A DNA stretch of 57,469 nt, from the NCBI GenBank assembly GCA_021785195.1, contig JAJYGC010000003.1, positions 1-57,469 of the forward strand. Reading direction: 5' to 3'. The position numbers and the translations under genes were made by a program. Shown here piece after piece: positions 1 to 8,769 of the stretch (the first letter of the stretch is position 1; each line of letters opens with the position of its first letter). The notes under the pieces were generated by a model, which saw only the letters and a list, made by a program, of their open reading frames with translations, did no database searches and was not told the origin of the DNA. The stretch is from Nitrospirota bacterium (lineage in GTDB: Bacteria; Nitrospirota; Leptospirillia; Leptospirillales; Leptospirillaceae).

Positions 1-2
1 TC

Positions 3-950
3 TATAATTCCGTTCAGATCGCTCCGGCACCCGGGACTCTCTATGGACGGTTTCCTCAAGCCCGATGGTACAAGGTTCTCCATCTGGATGAAGGCAACAA
101 GGTCGAGGTCGCAGCTGCGGTCCAGATGCCTCCGGCCTTCATTTCCGGCGTTCCGACCTTTGTCGAAGGGATCAAGTGGGCCAACTCCGACTGGACGGGT
201 GAGGGAATGATCGGGGATACAGGGAAGGGACAGTTCCCTGTGGCACTTGGGTTTTCGGATATTCAGACCAATTTTCAGGGGTATACGGCAAGCTCGGTGG
301 GAACACCCCACACCGGGAGTGCTACCACCTATGCTTATAGTGGTAATGGTGGGGGATTCAATCAATGGACTTCGGCCTATGCCTTGGACCTGTGGCTTCC
401 TATAATCCCCATCCATGACGGAAAGCCGGGCAACAATCTGACCCTGACGGCCGAATATTCATACGGTTCCGGGGACGCCTGGCAGTTTCCCAACCTGAAT
501 TTTGGAACGGGAGGATGTGGAGCAGCTGCAGCGAATAACTCTTGTCTTGCCGGCGCCGCCGGGACATATCCGGGCGGGACATTCTTCATGAACGGCAATG
601 CGTTTGTGCCGCTGGATGTCCAGACTTATAACATGAATCTTCAGTATTATTTCCCGGACGATGCCCATACATCGATTTCTTTGGGCATTGCGGTGGACAA
701 TTCGACCAATCTTCAAAGCATCGCCAATGCTGTTGGCGCGCAGAACACCGGTGGAGCCGGTTCCACAAACGGCCTTTTCAAGTATACGGCCGCCTGGACG
801 CGCAACACCTTTGCCTTTGCCGATCTCTGGCACGACTTTACTCCGGCAGTTCGGGCGGGTCTTGAGTTCGGACAATATGACACGCTTTATACGACAGGTC
901 TCTCGGCACTCGACAATCGGGTGATGATGTCCTGGTTCTACTTGTTCTGA
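3..950 (+). CDS. Outer-membrane beta-barrel protein, 3' part (porin-like, unknown substrate)
   Basis: The frame is open from the first bases of the window, so the N-terminus and any signal peptide lie outside. The visible 315 residues alternate polar and hydrophobic positions, are rich in Gly, Asn, Tyr and Phe, and end in Phe (Trp-Phe-Tyr-Leu-Phe), the usual C-terminal signature for insertion into the outer membrane. Two cysteines near residues 170-180 of the visible part (Gly-Gly-Cys and Ser-Cys-Leu) could form a loop disulphide. It sits upstream of a phosphate-uptake cluster but is separated from it by a terminator, so a role in phosphate entry is only a guess. I do not recognise a specific porin family. 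Confidence 0.72.
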   Translation, partial: YNSVQIAPAPGTLYGRFPQARWYKVLHLDEGNKVEVAAAVQMPPAFISGVPTFVEGIKWANSDWTGEGMIGDTGKGQFPVALGFSDIQTNFQGYTASSVGTPHTGSATTYAYSGNGGGFNQWTSAYALDLWLPIIPIHDGKPGNNLTLTAEYSYGSGDAWQFPNLNFGTGGCGAAAANNSCLAGAAGTYPGGTFFMNGNAFVPLDVQTYNMNLQYYFPDDAHTSISLGIAVDNSTNLQSIANAVGAQNTGGAGSTNGLFKYTAAWTRNTFAFADLWHDFTPAVRAGLEFGQYDTLYTTGLSALDNRVMMSWFYLF

Positions 951-962
951 TCAGACAATCCG

Positions 963-991
963 GATGGGGAGGAAAGCCTCCCCATCTTTAC
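963..991 (+). terminator. Rho-independent terminator after the barrel gene
   Basis: A perfect 10-bp stem GATGGGGAGG / CCTCCCCATC with an AAAG loop is followed by TTTACTTT. It begins 12 bases after the stop of the outer-membrane gene and separates it from the regulator downstream. Confidence 0.85.
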
Positions 992-1102
992 TTTGCCGTA
1001 AGACTGCAAAGGGCATAATGGGTCAGGGTGTTGTCCTTTCCTCACAGGTAGTTCGGTCATCCGTGTGGGTGGGGTATCCTTAGAAGGATCCCGATTATAC
1101 GG

Positions 1103-1897
1103 ATGGATGGAAGACAGGGAGCCATGGAAAAGGAGTCCGGGAAGCCGATTGTCCTGGTCATTGACGACGAAGAGGATCTGCTGGTCCTGTCGAGGGCACT
1201 GTTGTCCCGGGAGGGATATCAGGTGGTGACTGCCCGTGACGGGGAAGAAGCGGTCTGGGTGCTGAGGCGAATCCAGGGGCAGGGGAGCCTTGCGCTGGTG
1301 ATTATCGATCTGATGCTTCCGCTTCGGGACGGGGTTGAGCTTTGCCGGTTTATCCGGAACCAAAAAGAGATCCGCAATGTTCCGGTCCTGGCGCTATCGG
1401 CCGTGGCGGATCCGGATCTGAAGGTTCGTGCGATCGAAGAGGGTGCGGACGATTTTCTGGGGAAGCCTTTTTCAAGCCGGGAGCTTGTAGCCCGTGTGCA
1501 TGCGCTCGTCCGGAGGGCTTCAAAAACCCGGGATGATGGCCCGTTTCCCAAGACCCGTTTTGATATGGGCACGATCGTGGTGGACACCATCCGATACGAA
1601 ACGTGGGTGGAAAACCGTGAAATTCGCCTGACCCCCATTGAATTCCGGATTCTGGTGTATCTGGTATCCCGAAAAGGGGTTGTGGTTGCCCGTGAGGAAT
1701 TGATGAAGGTTCTCTGGGGGGAGGAATGGGATGTGGATGAACACAATCTGAATGTCCATATCTGGTCCCTTCGGAAGAAGCTGGGAGAAAAAACGGGAGG
1801 CCCGAGGTTTATCGAAACCCTTCGGGGAACCGGATACCGGTTCAGGGACCCTTCAATGGGATGGGCCGGTAATGAAAGTCGTGATTCCATACAGTAA
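1103..1897 (+). CDS. phoB: OmpR/PhoB-family response regulator, probable PhoB
   Basis: This is a two-domain response regulator of 264 aa. The receiver domain (about residues 15-130) has the acidic pair Asp21-Asp22, the phospho-acceptor Asp69 in IIDLMLP and Lys121 in GKPF. The C-terminal winged helix (about 155-250) has the PhoB/OmpR pattern with LTPIEFRIL and a terminal GTGYRF hairpin. It lies just ahead of the pst operon, whose control region carries a Pho box, so PhoB is the natural assignment. ATG at residue 8 (position 1124) is an alternative start with AGGGAG close before it. No histidine kinase follows it, which is unusual since phoB and phoR are normally paired. Confidence 0.88.
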   Translation: MDGRQGAMEKESGKPIVLVIDDEEDLLVLSRALLSREGYQVVTARDGEEAVWVLRRIQGQGSLALVIIDLMLPLRDGVELCRFIRNQKEIRNVPVLALSAVADPDLKVRAIEEGADDFLGKPFSSRELVARVHALVRRASKTRDDGPFPKTRFDMGTIVVDTIRYETWVENREIRLTPIEFRILVYLVSRKGVVVAREELMKVLWGEEWDVDEHNLNVHIWSLRKKLGEKTGGPRFIETLRGTGYRFRDPSMGWAGNESRDSIQ

Positions 1898-1906
1898 GGA
1901 GGTCGG

Positions 1907-2182
1907 ATGATGGTTTCTGAATCGGTTCTTTCAGTTTGGGGGCGCCACCCGGAAGACTGCCCCCATCTCAGGAGGGCTCTCCAGCCTCATAACGCATTCT
2001 GTCTCCTGGACAGCCAGGGTGGAAACATAAGTCCCGTCAGAAGGAAGACATACCGCGAACAGATCTGCCGGACATCCCAGCATATGGCTTGTCGCCTCTT
2101 TCTGGAGTGGGGGTCCCGTGGGTCCAGAAAACGGTTTTGGGAGACGATGGAAGAAGAACGAAAAGGAAAGGAAAACGGGTAA
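1907..2182 (+). CDS. Small four-cysteine protein of unknown function between phoB and pstS
   Basis: This 91-aa frame begins with ATG-ATG directly behind a textbook Shine-Dalgarno AAGGAGG that overlaps the phoB stop codon, so it is probably co-translated with phoB. The protein has cysteines at 18, 32, 54 and 62. The last pair sits in a Tyr-Arg-x-x-x-Cys-(x7)-Cys arrangement like that of small metal-binding proteins. There is no signal peptide or membrane segment, and the C-terminus is a charged Lys/Glu tail. I cannot name a family. The position suggests a part in phosphate sensing or in regulating PhoB, but nothing in the sequence proves it. A chance frame is possible but unlikely given the start signal. 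Confidence 0.58.
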   Translation: MMVSESVLSVWGRHPEDCPHLRRALQPHNAFCLLDSQGGNISPVRRKTYREQICRTSQHMACRLFLEWGSRGSRKRFWETMEEERKGKENG

Positions 2183-2203
2183 GGACATTGCGGTCGTAAC
2201 AGT

Positions 2204-2223
2204 TTTGTCATTGCTTTGTCATT
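2204..2223 (+). promoter_or_regulatory. Pho box (PhoB operator) upstream of pstS
   Basis: TTTGTCATT occurs at 2204-2212 and again at 2215-2223, exactly 11 bp apart. A third, weaker copy (CCTGTTTTG) sits at 2226-2234. Direct repeats of a TGTCA-type core with 11-bp period are the known PhoB binding pattern. The site is about 57 bases before the pstS start, suitable for phosphate-starvation activation. Confidence 0.8.
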
Positions 2224-2279
2224 TTCCTGTTTTGTTTTTTTGATATTCAATCTAAATCCGATATTTCAAGGAGGAATGC

Positions 2280-3407
2280 ATGTTCTTATCCAATTCTTCA
2301 CGTTCTTCACGAAACAAGCGCGTTAAAACTCGCTTCGGCAGGATAATCCTGTTCCTGTTTGCGGCCTGTCTGGCCCCCTTCCTAGCCGCCGGTCCGGGTT
2401 GGGCCGCCGGCAGCATTACCATTTCGGGATCCTCCATGCTTTTCCCGCTCGAGCAGGTATGGGCCGTCGCTTATATGAAATCCCACCCTGGTGTCCATAT
2501 CTCCGTGGCCTCCACCGGTTCGGGATTCGGAATCTCCAATGCCGCCAACGGAAATATTACGATCGGGGCATCGGATGCCTATCTGACCAAGGACCTGCGG
2601 AAAAGATATCCGAACCTTGTCAGTGTGCCAATCGCGTTCGACGACGCCCAGGTCATCTATAATGTTCCGGGACTTCCAAAGTCGGTGACGCTACGTTTTG
2701 ATGGCAAGGTTCTGGCCCGCATCTTTCTGGGCAAGATCCGGTTCTGGAACGACCGGCAAATCCGGGCACTGAATCCGGGTGTCCATTTTCCCCATACCAG
2801 GATCCGGGTGGTTCACCGGGCCGATGCCTCCGGGACAACATTCGTGTTTACCGATTATCTGGCCCAGACTTCCTCCGAATGGTTCAATCAGGTGGGGAGA
2901 GACATGTCTCCGGCCTGGCCGGTCGGGTCCGGCTACAATGGAAGCGATGCGGTGGTCGCGGCAGTCATGTCTTCCCCCGGTTCCATCGGGTACGTTGGAC
3001 TCGGATGGGTCAAGGAATATAAGTTGACAACCGCTGCCCTCAAGAACCTCGACGGCTATTTTGTGGAAGGATCGGTCGACACGATCCGGAAGGCGGGTCA
3101 TGCGGCGCTCAAGGACCCCTCATTTCCCGACGATTTCAACCGTTCGATGGTCTGGAATATCCACGGGAAAGATGTCTATCCCGATGCCAACTTTGAGTTC
3201 TGGATGATCAATACCAATCTGGATGGGGAAACCATGAAGCATGTCCGCGACCTCATCATGTGGGCCTTGAGCGAGGGGCAAAACGCCAAGTATACCGTCG
3301 ATAGCGGTTTCGCTCCACTCCCATTCCGTCCCCTGAAAGGTCGGCTGGACAAAATCATTCATCGTCTTCTGCCGGGCAATTCCTACAACGTGCGTTCTCC
3401 CGGATAA
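2280..3407 (+). CDS. pstS: Phosphate ABC transporter substrate-binding protein PstS
   Basis: This 375-aa periplasmic phosphate-binding protein has an unusually long N-terminal signal: Ser/Arg-rich residues 1-20, a hydrophobic core at 21-37 and a likely cleavage near the Ala-Ala at 42-43. The mature protein starts with the family motif SITISGSSMLFPL and contains ADASGTTFVFTDYL, the phosphate-contact loop, then SIGYVGLG. The start is fixed by AAGGAGG 5 bases upstream. It heads pstSCAB-phoU under the Pho box, but a strong terminator follows it, so it is likely made in excess over the membrane components. Known family role: capture of phosphate and delivery to PstC/PstA. Confidence 0.95.
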   Translation: MFLSNSSRSSRNKRVKTRFGRIILFLFAACLAPFLAAGPGWAAGSITISGSSMLFPLEQVWAVAYMKSHPGVHISVASTGSGFGISNAANGNITIGASDAYLTKDLRKRYPNLVSVPIAFDDAQVIYNVPGLPKSVTLRFDGKVLARIFLGKIRFWNDRQIRALNPGVHFPHTRIRVVHRADASGTTFVFTDYLAQTSSEWFNQVGRDMSPAWPVGSGYNGSDAVVAAVMSSPGSIGYVGLGWVKEYKLTTAALKNLDGYFVEGSVDTIRKAGHAALKDPSFPDDFNRSMVWNIHGKDVYPDANFEFWMINTNLDGETMKHVRDLIMWALSEGQNAKYTVDSGFAPLPFRPLKGRLDKIIHRLLPGNSYNVRSPG

Positions 3408-3454
3408 CATTCCCTGGAAAAGTCTTCAATCAAGGACTGAAAACAGTTTGTGGA

Positions 3455-3499
3455 GCCGGGACCTCCCCCAGAGATGGGGGTTCCCGGCGTCCGTTTTTT
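3455..3499 (+). terminator. Terminator/attenuator between pstS and pstC
   Basis: A long GC-rich hairpin (GCCGGGA-CCTCCCCC pairing with GGGGGT-TCCCGGC, loop AGAGAT) is followed by a T-rich stretch ending in six T. It should end most transcripts after pstS while letting a fraction read into pstC, a common arrangement that raises binding protein over permease. Confidence 0.85.
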
Positions 3500-3545
3500 G
3501 AGGGTTGGCCTTTCTGGCAAGGGAATATCCTAAAAAGGGGCAGGG

Positions 3546-4580
3546 GTGGATTCGGAGGAAGCGGTGTCGGTGGTGGAGACAGGAAAACAGGAAAAACTGT
3601 TGCAGAGGAAGGAGGCCCTTGAGAGAAGGGTGACGGGAAAGGAAACAATGGTCCAGTCCGACCGTATCTTTGGATGGGGCTTGAAAGCAGGCGGTCTTCT
3701 GATCATGGCCCTTTTTCTGGTGGTCCTTCTTGTGTGCATCGTGACGGCCTGGCCGTCGATCCGGAAGTTTGGCTTCTCCTTCCTGTGGTCTCAGGCCTGG
3801 AACCCTTCCCGGGGCATCTTTGGAGGACTGACCTATATCATTGGAACCTTCTGGGTTACCGGAATTGCATTGGTGATTTCGATTCCGGTCGCAATTTTTT
3901 CCGCTCTGTTCCTTTCTGACTATGCCCCGAAATGGATGTCCGGCATTGTCTCGACCCTGATGGAGATGCTGGCGGGGATCCCCTCAATTGTATTCGGGGC
4001 GTTTGGCATCACCTTCATGGTCCCGATTCTGCGTGATCACCTGGAACCATTCTTGGCAAACACCCTCGGAACCCGTTGGGATTTTTTCAATGGGGACGCT
4101 CTTGGGTACGGAGTTCTGGCGGCGGGTATCGTTGTCGGGTTCATGATCGTCCCTCTGGTGGCGACCGTGACCCGGGATTCTTTGCTGATGGTTCCTCAGG
4201 AAATGGTGGAGGCTTCCTATGCCCTGGGGGCGACAAAGGCCGAGACGCTGTTTTTTGTCAAGCTGAAGGCCGTCATTCCTGGAATCGTGGGATCGGTCAT
4301 CCTTGGATTCGGCCGGGCAGTGGGGGAAACGATGGCGGTCCTGCTCCTGATCGGAAATCAGGCTTCCATTCCCGAAACCATCCAGGATGTCGGATATACC
4401 ATCAGCTCTCTTCTGGCCAACACATTTACCTATGCCGTGATCGATCCACTTTATGCCGCGGCTGAAGTCGAGCTGGGATTGATCCTTCTCATGATGACGC
4501 TGGTCGTCAATACGCTGGGCCGGAAGCTCCTCATGCGTCTCATGGGGGGGCGGCTCGCCGGTTCCGTGGGAGGGGGGTAG
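3546..4580 (+). CDS. pstC: Phosphate ABC transporter permease PstC
   Basis: This inner-membrane permease is 344 aa from a GTG start, or 310 aa from the internal ATG at 3648, which has a better-spaced GGAAAGG before it. The first 34 residues are charged and poorly conserved, which favours the shorter form. Several membrane segments follow, and the cytoplasmic loop motif EASYALGATKAETLFF...GFGRAVGETMAV (around residues 220-265) is the EAA loop that contacts the ATPase. The stop is 2 bases before pstA, indicating translational coupling. Confidence 0.94.
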   Translation: MDSEEAVSVVETGKQEKLLQRKEALERRVTGKETMVQSDRIFGWGLKAGGLLIMALFLVVLLVCIVTAWPSIRKFGFSFLWSQAWNPSRGIFGGLTYIIGTFWVTGIALVISIPVAIFSALFLSDYAPKWMSGIVSTLMEMLAGIPSIVFGAFGITFMVPILRDHLEPFLANTLGTRWDFFNGDALGYGVLAAGIVVGFMIVPLVATVTRDSLLMVPQEMVEASYALGATKAETLFFVKLKAVIPGIVGSVILGFGRAVGETMAVLLLIGNQASIPETIQDVGYTISSLLANTFTYAVIDPLYAAAEVELGLILLMMTLVVNTLGRKLLMRLMGGRLAGSVGGG

Positions 4581-4582
4581 AC

Positions 4583-5476
4583 ATGGACCGTTCCCGTTCT
4601 TCTCTTTCTTTTGCGCGCCAGTTTCGAAATACTGTTCTGGGGTCACTGACCTTTTTGTTTTTCGGGGTGGCGGTTGCTCCTCTTCTTTTGATCGTTTATG
4701 TCGCCTGGGACAGCGGGAAATCGGTTCTGGACTGGAGTTTCCTCACGACCCTTCCGACAGGATTCCCAGTGGGCAGCGAAGGAGGAATCTTAAACGGTAT
4801 TGTCGGGAGCCTGATTCTGGTGTTTCTGGCGAGTGCCCTTTCCGTTCCGGTGGGTGTATGGGCGGGAATGTATCTCTGGCAGGAGGGAAAAAGCCCCGTC
4901 GCCCATTTAGTGAGACTCCTTTCGGACCTGTTGCTCGGGGTGCCTTCTGTCGTTTGGGGAATCGTTGGCTTCTATGTGTTCTCGACATCGACCGGATATG
5001 GCCTCCATTGGGGTTTTTCTGCTCTAGCCGGTGGTCTGACCCTGGGGTTCATCATGATCCCGATTGTGACCCGCGTGACAGAGCAGGCCCTTCGGGAAGT
5101 GCCTCTTTCCTATATTGAAGGGGCCTTTGCCCTTGGCGCTTCACGATGGCAGACGCTACGTGGGGTGGCACTGCCTGGGGCCATGGCCGGGATCGGTACC
5201 GGAATTCTGTTGGGGGTCCTGAATGTCCTGGGACAAACGGCACCCCTCGTATTCACAAACTACTATAATACGGGGATTCCAAACTCCCTGGTCGGAAGCC
5301 AGGGGGCGGTCGGAGATCTCGCCATGCAGATCTTCATTTATGTTCATGAGCCTTCCAAGGCAATGCATGTCAAGGCCATGGCCGCGGCATTGGTCCTTCT
5401 GATGATTGTGCTGGTGATCGATCTCGGGATCCGCTTGTTGACGTGGGGTTCCCGGAAAATTGCTTCTAGAGTCTGA
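4583..5476 (+). CDS. pstA: Phosphate ABC transporter permease PstA
   Basis: This 297-aa membrane protein has about six predicted helices and the coupling loop EGAFALGASRWQTLRGV near residues 177-193, followed by TGILLGVLNVLGQTAPLVFT, typical of PstA. It pairs with PstC to form the channel. The ATG is 2 bases past the pstC stop. The 74-base gap to pstB contains no other gene that I can support. Confidence 0.94.
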   Translation: MDRSRSSLSFARQFRNTVLGSLTFLFFGVAVAPLLLIVYVAWDSGKSVLDWSFLTTLPTGFPVGSEGGILNGIVGSLILVFLASALSVPVGVWAGMYLWQEGKSPVAHLVRLLSDLLLGVPSVVWGIVGFYVFSTSTGYGLHWGFSALAGGLTLGFIMIPIVTRVTEQALREVPLSYIEGAFALGASRWQTLRGVALPGAMAGIGTGILLGVLNVLGQTAPLVFTNYYNTGIPNSLVGSQGAVGDLAMQIFIYVHEPSKAMHVKAMAAALVLLMIVLVIDLGIRLLTWGSRKIASRV

Positions 5477-5550
5477 TTGGACCTACGATGAGGAAGAAAG
5501 ATGAAACAATGGAGTTCCGTCTCCGTACGGAACGGGAGGGTCATTGATCA

Positions 5551-6303
5551 ATGGCCCGTATGAGTGTGTCTCGCTTTTATGCTTATTATGGCGAAAATGC
5601 AGCGCTCAGGGATATCTCCCTCGAAATCCCGGACCGTCAGGTTTTGGCATTGATTGGACCTTCAGGGTGTGGCAAGACAACGTTTTTGAGATCCCTGAAC
5701 CGGATGAATGATTTTGTGAAGGAGTTTTCCATTGAGGGTCATGTCACGCTTGACGGTGTCGACATCTATTCTTCCGAAATGCATCCTGTTATGTTGAGGC
5801 GCCGGGTGGGCATGGTGTTCCAGAAACCCAATCCGTTCCATAAGTCCATTTTTGAAAATGTCGCCTATGGTCTTCGGATCCAGGGGGTCCGTTCCCGAAC
5901 GATTCTTTCGGATATGGTGGAGAAATCCCTGCGGGCGGCCGCGCTCTGGGATGAAGTCAAGGAGCGTCTGGACAGTTCGGCATTCTCCCTTTCCGGGGGG
6001 CAGCAACAACGGCTTTGCATTGCCCGTGCGCTTGCCGTGGAACCGGAAGTCATCCTGCTCGATGAGCCGGCTTCGGCGCTTGACCCGATCTCGACTTCCC
6101 GAATCGAAGAACTGATTCAGGACCTGAAAACCCAATATGCGATCGTCATTGTCACGCACAATATGCAGCAGGCCGCCCGGATTTCGGATCAGACGGCTTT
6201 TTTTCTCTCCGGAGAGCTGGTGGAAATGGGAGAAACATCCCGTATTTTCACCAACCCGTCGGATCCTAAAACCGAGGACTATATTACCGGGCGTTTTGGC
6301 TGA
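5551..6303 (+). CDS. pstB: Phosphate ABC transporter ATP-binding protein PstB
   Basis: This 250-aa ABC ATPase has Walker A GPSGCGKT at 36-43, Q-loop FQKPNPF near 90-96, signature LSGGQQQR at 147-154 and Walker B VILLDEP at 167-173. The QKPNPF sequence is characteristic of PstB. A stop codon one codon upstream of the ATG fixes the N-terminus, and GGGAGGG sits 10 bases before it. The usual first strand is slightly short ([14 protein letters not shown]). It powers phosphate import by PstCA. Confidence 0.95.
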   Translation: MARMSVSRFYAYYGENAALRDISLEIPDRQVLALIGPSGCGKTTFLRSLNRMNDFVKEFSIEGHVTLDGVDIYSSEMHPVMLRRRVGMVFQKPNPFHKSIFENVAYGLRIQGVRSRTILSDMVEKSLRAAALWDEVKERLDSSAFSLSGGQQQRLCIARALAVEPEVILLDEPASALDPISTSRIEELIQDLKTQYAIVIVTHNMQQAARISDQTAFFLSGELVEMGETSRIFTNPSDPKTEDYITGRFG

Positions 6304-6326
6304 CTTTTTCGCGCGAAAGGCAACGA

Positions 6327-6983
6327 ATGGTGTACAGGCATTTTGATGTTGAGCTCGAACAGCTCAAAGAACGTGTGACTGCCATGGGAAATATGGTGGA
6401 AGCGCAGCTTGAGGGGGCAATGCAGGCCCTCTTGACCCGTGATGTGGACAAGGCAAATGTCATCATATCGAAAGATCATCAGGTCAACGCGATGGAAGTG
6501 GGCATCGACGAGGATTGTATCAGGATGATCGCTCTTCACCAGCCGGAAGCGAGAGATCTCCGCTTCATCATCACGGCCATGAAAATCATTACCGATCTTG
6601 AGCGGATGAGTGATCTTGCGGCAAATATCTGCGAACGGGTCGTCGAACTTAAGGACGAGCCACCGGTTCCAATCCCCCCGGCAATCAGTGCAATGGCGGA
6701 AATCAGTCGGGAGATGCTGCATGCGGCATTGGATGCCTTTGTCTCAAAAAATACCGCCGAGGCCCTCAGGGTTTGCCGGGAGGATGAGCGGGTCAATGTG
6801 ATTTACCGGGAGCTTGTCCGTTCGATCGTTCAGGATTTATCGCGGGAACCGGAGCGGATCAGCCCGGTCATCCGCCTTCTGTTTGTGAGCCGGTCGCTGG
6901 AGCGATTCGCCGATCATGCGACCAATGTGGCCGAAATCATCGTCTATTTGGTCGAAGGAAAGGTCATCCGCCACCTTGTTTGA
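6327..6983 (+). CDS. phoU: Phosphate-signalling regulator PhoU
   Basis: This 218-aa all-helical protein is made of two PhoU repeats. The metal-binding stretches EARDLRFIITAMKIITDLERMSD (about 72-94) and SRSLERFADHATNVAE (about 188-203) are conserved. It is the last gene of the pst operon, 23 bases after pstB, preceded by GAAAGG. In known systems PhoU links PstSCAB to the PhoR kinase; here no PhoR is seen nearby, so its partner is open. Confidence 0.94.
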   Translation: MVYRHFDVELEQLKERVTAMGNMVEAQLEGAMQALLTRDVDKANVIISKDHQVNAMEVGIDEDCIRMIALHQPEARDLRFIITAMKIITDLERMSDLAANICERVVELKDEPPVPIPPAISAMAEISREMLHAALDAFVSKNTAEALRVCREDERVNVIYRELVRSIVQDLSREPERISPVIRLLFVSRSLERFADHATNVAEIIVYLVEGKVIRHLV

Positions 6984-7064
6984 TCAGCGGGCCGATAGGG
7001 AGTGATGGTCTGACCCACCCCAGTGGAGTTTTCGGTTTATGGGAGGCTCCTTCCGTCCTGAAGC

Positions 7065-7868
7065 TCACCCCTTTTCCTGTTCAATCTTTTCGAGGATTTC
7101 CTTCAGCAGGGGGAAAGCTTCTCCAAAAAGCGCGTAAGCCGCTACAGCATACTCCCGGATCTCGTATTGTGCCGTCTCTTTCATTCTGAGGTTGAAGAAG
7201 TTCATCAGGGACCGGAAGTTTACCGTCCAGTAGACATCGCTGTAATTCGCCACGGGTGTGACCGACCGAAGGAGTTCTCGTGCCCTTGCCCGAAACGGAT
7301 CCCGGCCCCCCGATTTTTGGGGGAGCCTGCCGGAGGCCCTGTTTTCATCAATCCTGGTGCAAATCGATTCATATTCCACTTCATAGAACCGGTTGACAGT
7401 CTCAAGAAGGTCAGCGTACCGATCAACCTGTTCGTCTGTCATGATTTCGAATCCATTCACCGTCCGCGCTGTCTTGTCCGGAATGTAAAAGGCTGAAATG
7501 GGTTTTCGGTATCGCATGGAAAACTCATTCCAGGTCGAGATGCGATGTTTGACCCACTGTCTGAGGACAAAGATGGGCGCGATGAAGCGGTATCGAAAAT
7601 AAACTGTCTCAAACGGAGTTCCGTGCTGCTCTCCCAGAAGATGCTCCAGAAGGGCGCGATCTTTTTCCGTGAGTTGGGAGACGCTGGAAAGACGCCGATT
7701 CGAGGTCGAGACCCGTGCCGTGTTCAGGATGGTGGTTTCGTCTCCCCATGTTTCTTCCAGCTCAATGAAGCCGAATGTTCCAATCTGTCTGGCACGGGAA
7801 GGGTTTTGGAGAAGACGGGTCCGGATTTCCTCGGCAATTTCTCGTGTTCCTTCATTGGCGTCAAGCAT
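7065..7868 (-). CDS. thyX: Flavin-dependent thymidylate synthase ThyX
   Basis: This enzyme makes dTMP from dUMP using FAD and methylenetetrahydrofolate. The protein is 267 aa from ATG at 7868. The ThyX motif is present as KHR (107-109), seven residues, then Ser117 (RQWVKHRISTWNEFSMRY), with Lys in place of the usual first Arg. FETVYFRYRFIAPIFVLRQW ahead of it is also typical. The frame stays open upstream to 8060, but the added residues look noncoding, and a promoter at 7922-7950 would start the RNA inside that extension. The C-terminus converges with phoU. Confidence 0.93.
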   Translation of the reverse strand: MLDANEGTREIAEEIRTRLLQNPSRARQIGTFGFIELEETWGDETTILNTARVSTSNRRLSSVSQLTEKDRALLEHLLGEQHGTPFETVYFRYRFIAPIFVLRQWVKHRISTWNEFSMRYRKPISAFYIPDKTARTVNGFEIMTDEQVDRYADLLETVNRFYEVEYESICTRIDENRASGRLPQKSGGRDPFRARARELLRSVTPVANYSDVYWTVNFRSLMNFFNLRMKETAQYEIREYAVAAYALFGEAFPLLKEILEKIEQEKG

Positions 7869-7921
7869 GTTGATCCAGTCCGTTTTGAGTGTGGGGTGGT
7901 CCGGTCGAAGGGCTCTGGACC

Positions 7922-7950
7922 ATTTTAGGGAATGAAACGGGTTGCTGCAA
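7922..7950 (-). promoter_or_regulatory. Probable sigma-70 promoter of thyX
   Basis: On the minus strand TTGCAG (7950-7945), a 17-base spacer and TAAAAT (7927-7922) form a good -35/-10 pair. Transcription would start near 7915, giving a leader of about 46 bases before the thyX ATG at 7868. Confidence 0.55.
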
Positions 7951-8049
7951 TATAATGGCTTTGGAACCCCATGTCTTGGTCTCACCAAAGAGTTCGTGTT
8001 ACCCTTCAAAAAAATGAGTCGAATCCATGATGGAGAAGGAGGCTGTCTG

Positions 8050-8769
8050 ATGACGGACACGAATCGTTTGACGTGGTTGGGTCATTCAACGTTTTTGATC
8101 GACACCCCCGACGGCAAGCGGATCATGATCGACCCCTGGCTTTCCGGAAACCCTTCCTGCCCTTCTTCTTTTCGAAAGATCGAAGGGGTGACGCATATTC
8201 TTTTGACCCATGCCCATTTCGATCATATCGGGGATGCCGTTCCCCTGGCCCTGGAGACCAGGGCGCAGGTTGTCGGTATTTTTGAGCTTTGCCATTGGAT
8301 GGGGAGAAAAGGGATCCGCAACACGCTCCCCATGAACAAGGGCGGAACGCAGGAAGTCAACGGGATCACGATCACAATGGTTCATGCAGACCACAGTTGC
8401 GGGATCAGCGAAGGAGACGAGATCCTTTATGGGGGAGAGGCATGCGGGTATGTAATTACCCTGCCGGACGGGTTCAAGCTTTATCACTCAGGTGATACCA
8501 ATGTGTTCTCCGACATGAAGCTGATCGGGTCGCTCTATCGGCCGGACCTGGTAATGCTACCCATAGGCAGTCTTTATACCATGGGTCCGGTTGAAGCCGC
8601 CCATGCGGTAAGGTTTCTGGGGGTCACGGAAGTCGTCCCGATGCATTACGGGACATTTCCCTCGCTGACCGGAACTCCGGAAGAATTCAGGCGCCAGCTG
8701 ACGGGAGAGCCGTTCAAGGTTCGGGTATTGAAGCCGGGTGATTCGATCGAGATGGTGAGGAAGTCCTGA
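8050..8769 (+). CDS. UPF0173-family metal-dependent hydrolase (metallo-beta-lactamase fold)
   Basis: This 239-aa protein has the metal-binding motif THAHFDHIGDA (His54, His56, Asp58, His59), further ligands in MVHADHSCG and YHSGDTNVF, and the end motif MHYGTFP. The N-terminal TWLGHSTFLID is characteristic of UPF0173/YtkL-type proteins, whose substrates are not established. The start is set by AAGGAGG 7 bases before ATG 8050; an upstream in-frame ATG at 7942 lacks such a signal. The last 56 bases overlap the convergent gene on the other strand. Confidence 0.88.
   Translation: MTDTNRLTWLGHSTFLIDTPDGKRIMIDPWLSGNPSCPSSFRKIEGVTHILLTHAHFDHIGDAVPLALETRAQVVGIFELCHWMGRKGIRNTLPMNKGGTQEVNGITITMVHADHSCGISEGDEILYGGEACGYVITLPDGFKLYHSGDTNVFSDMKLIGSLYRPDLVMLPIGSLYTMGPVEAAHAVRFLGVTEVVPMHYGTFPSLTGTPEEFRRQLTGEPFKVRVLKPGDSIEMVRKS

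Noticed and set aside
7942-8049. Earlier ATG for the UPF0173 gene
   Set aside because: It lacks a Shine-Dalgarno, while ATG 8050 has AAGGAGG and begins the conserved domain.
7869-8060. N-terminal extension of thyX to 8060
   Set aside because: The extra 64 residues are unlike ThyX, and a promoter at 7922-7950 would start transcription within them.
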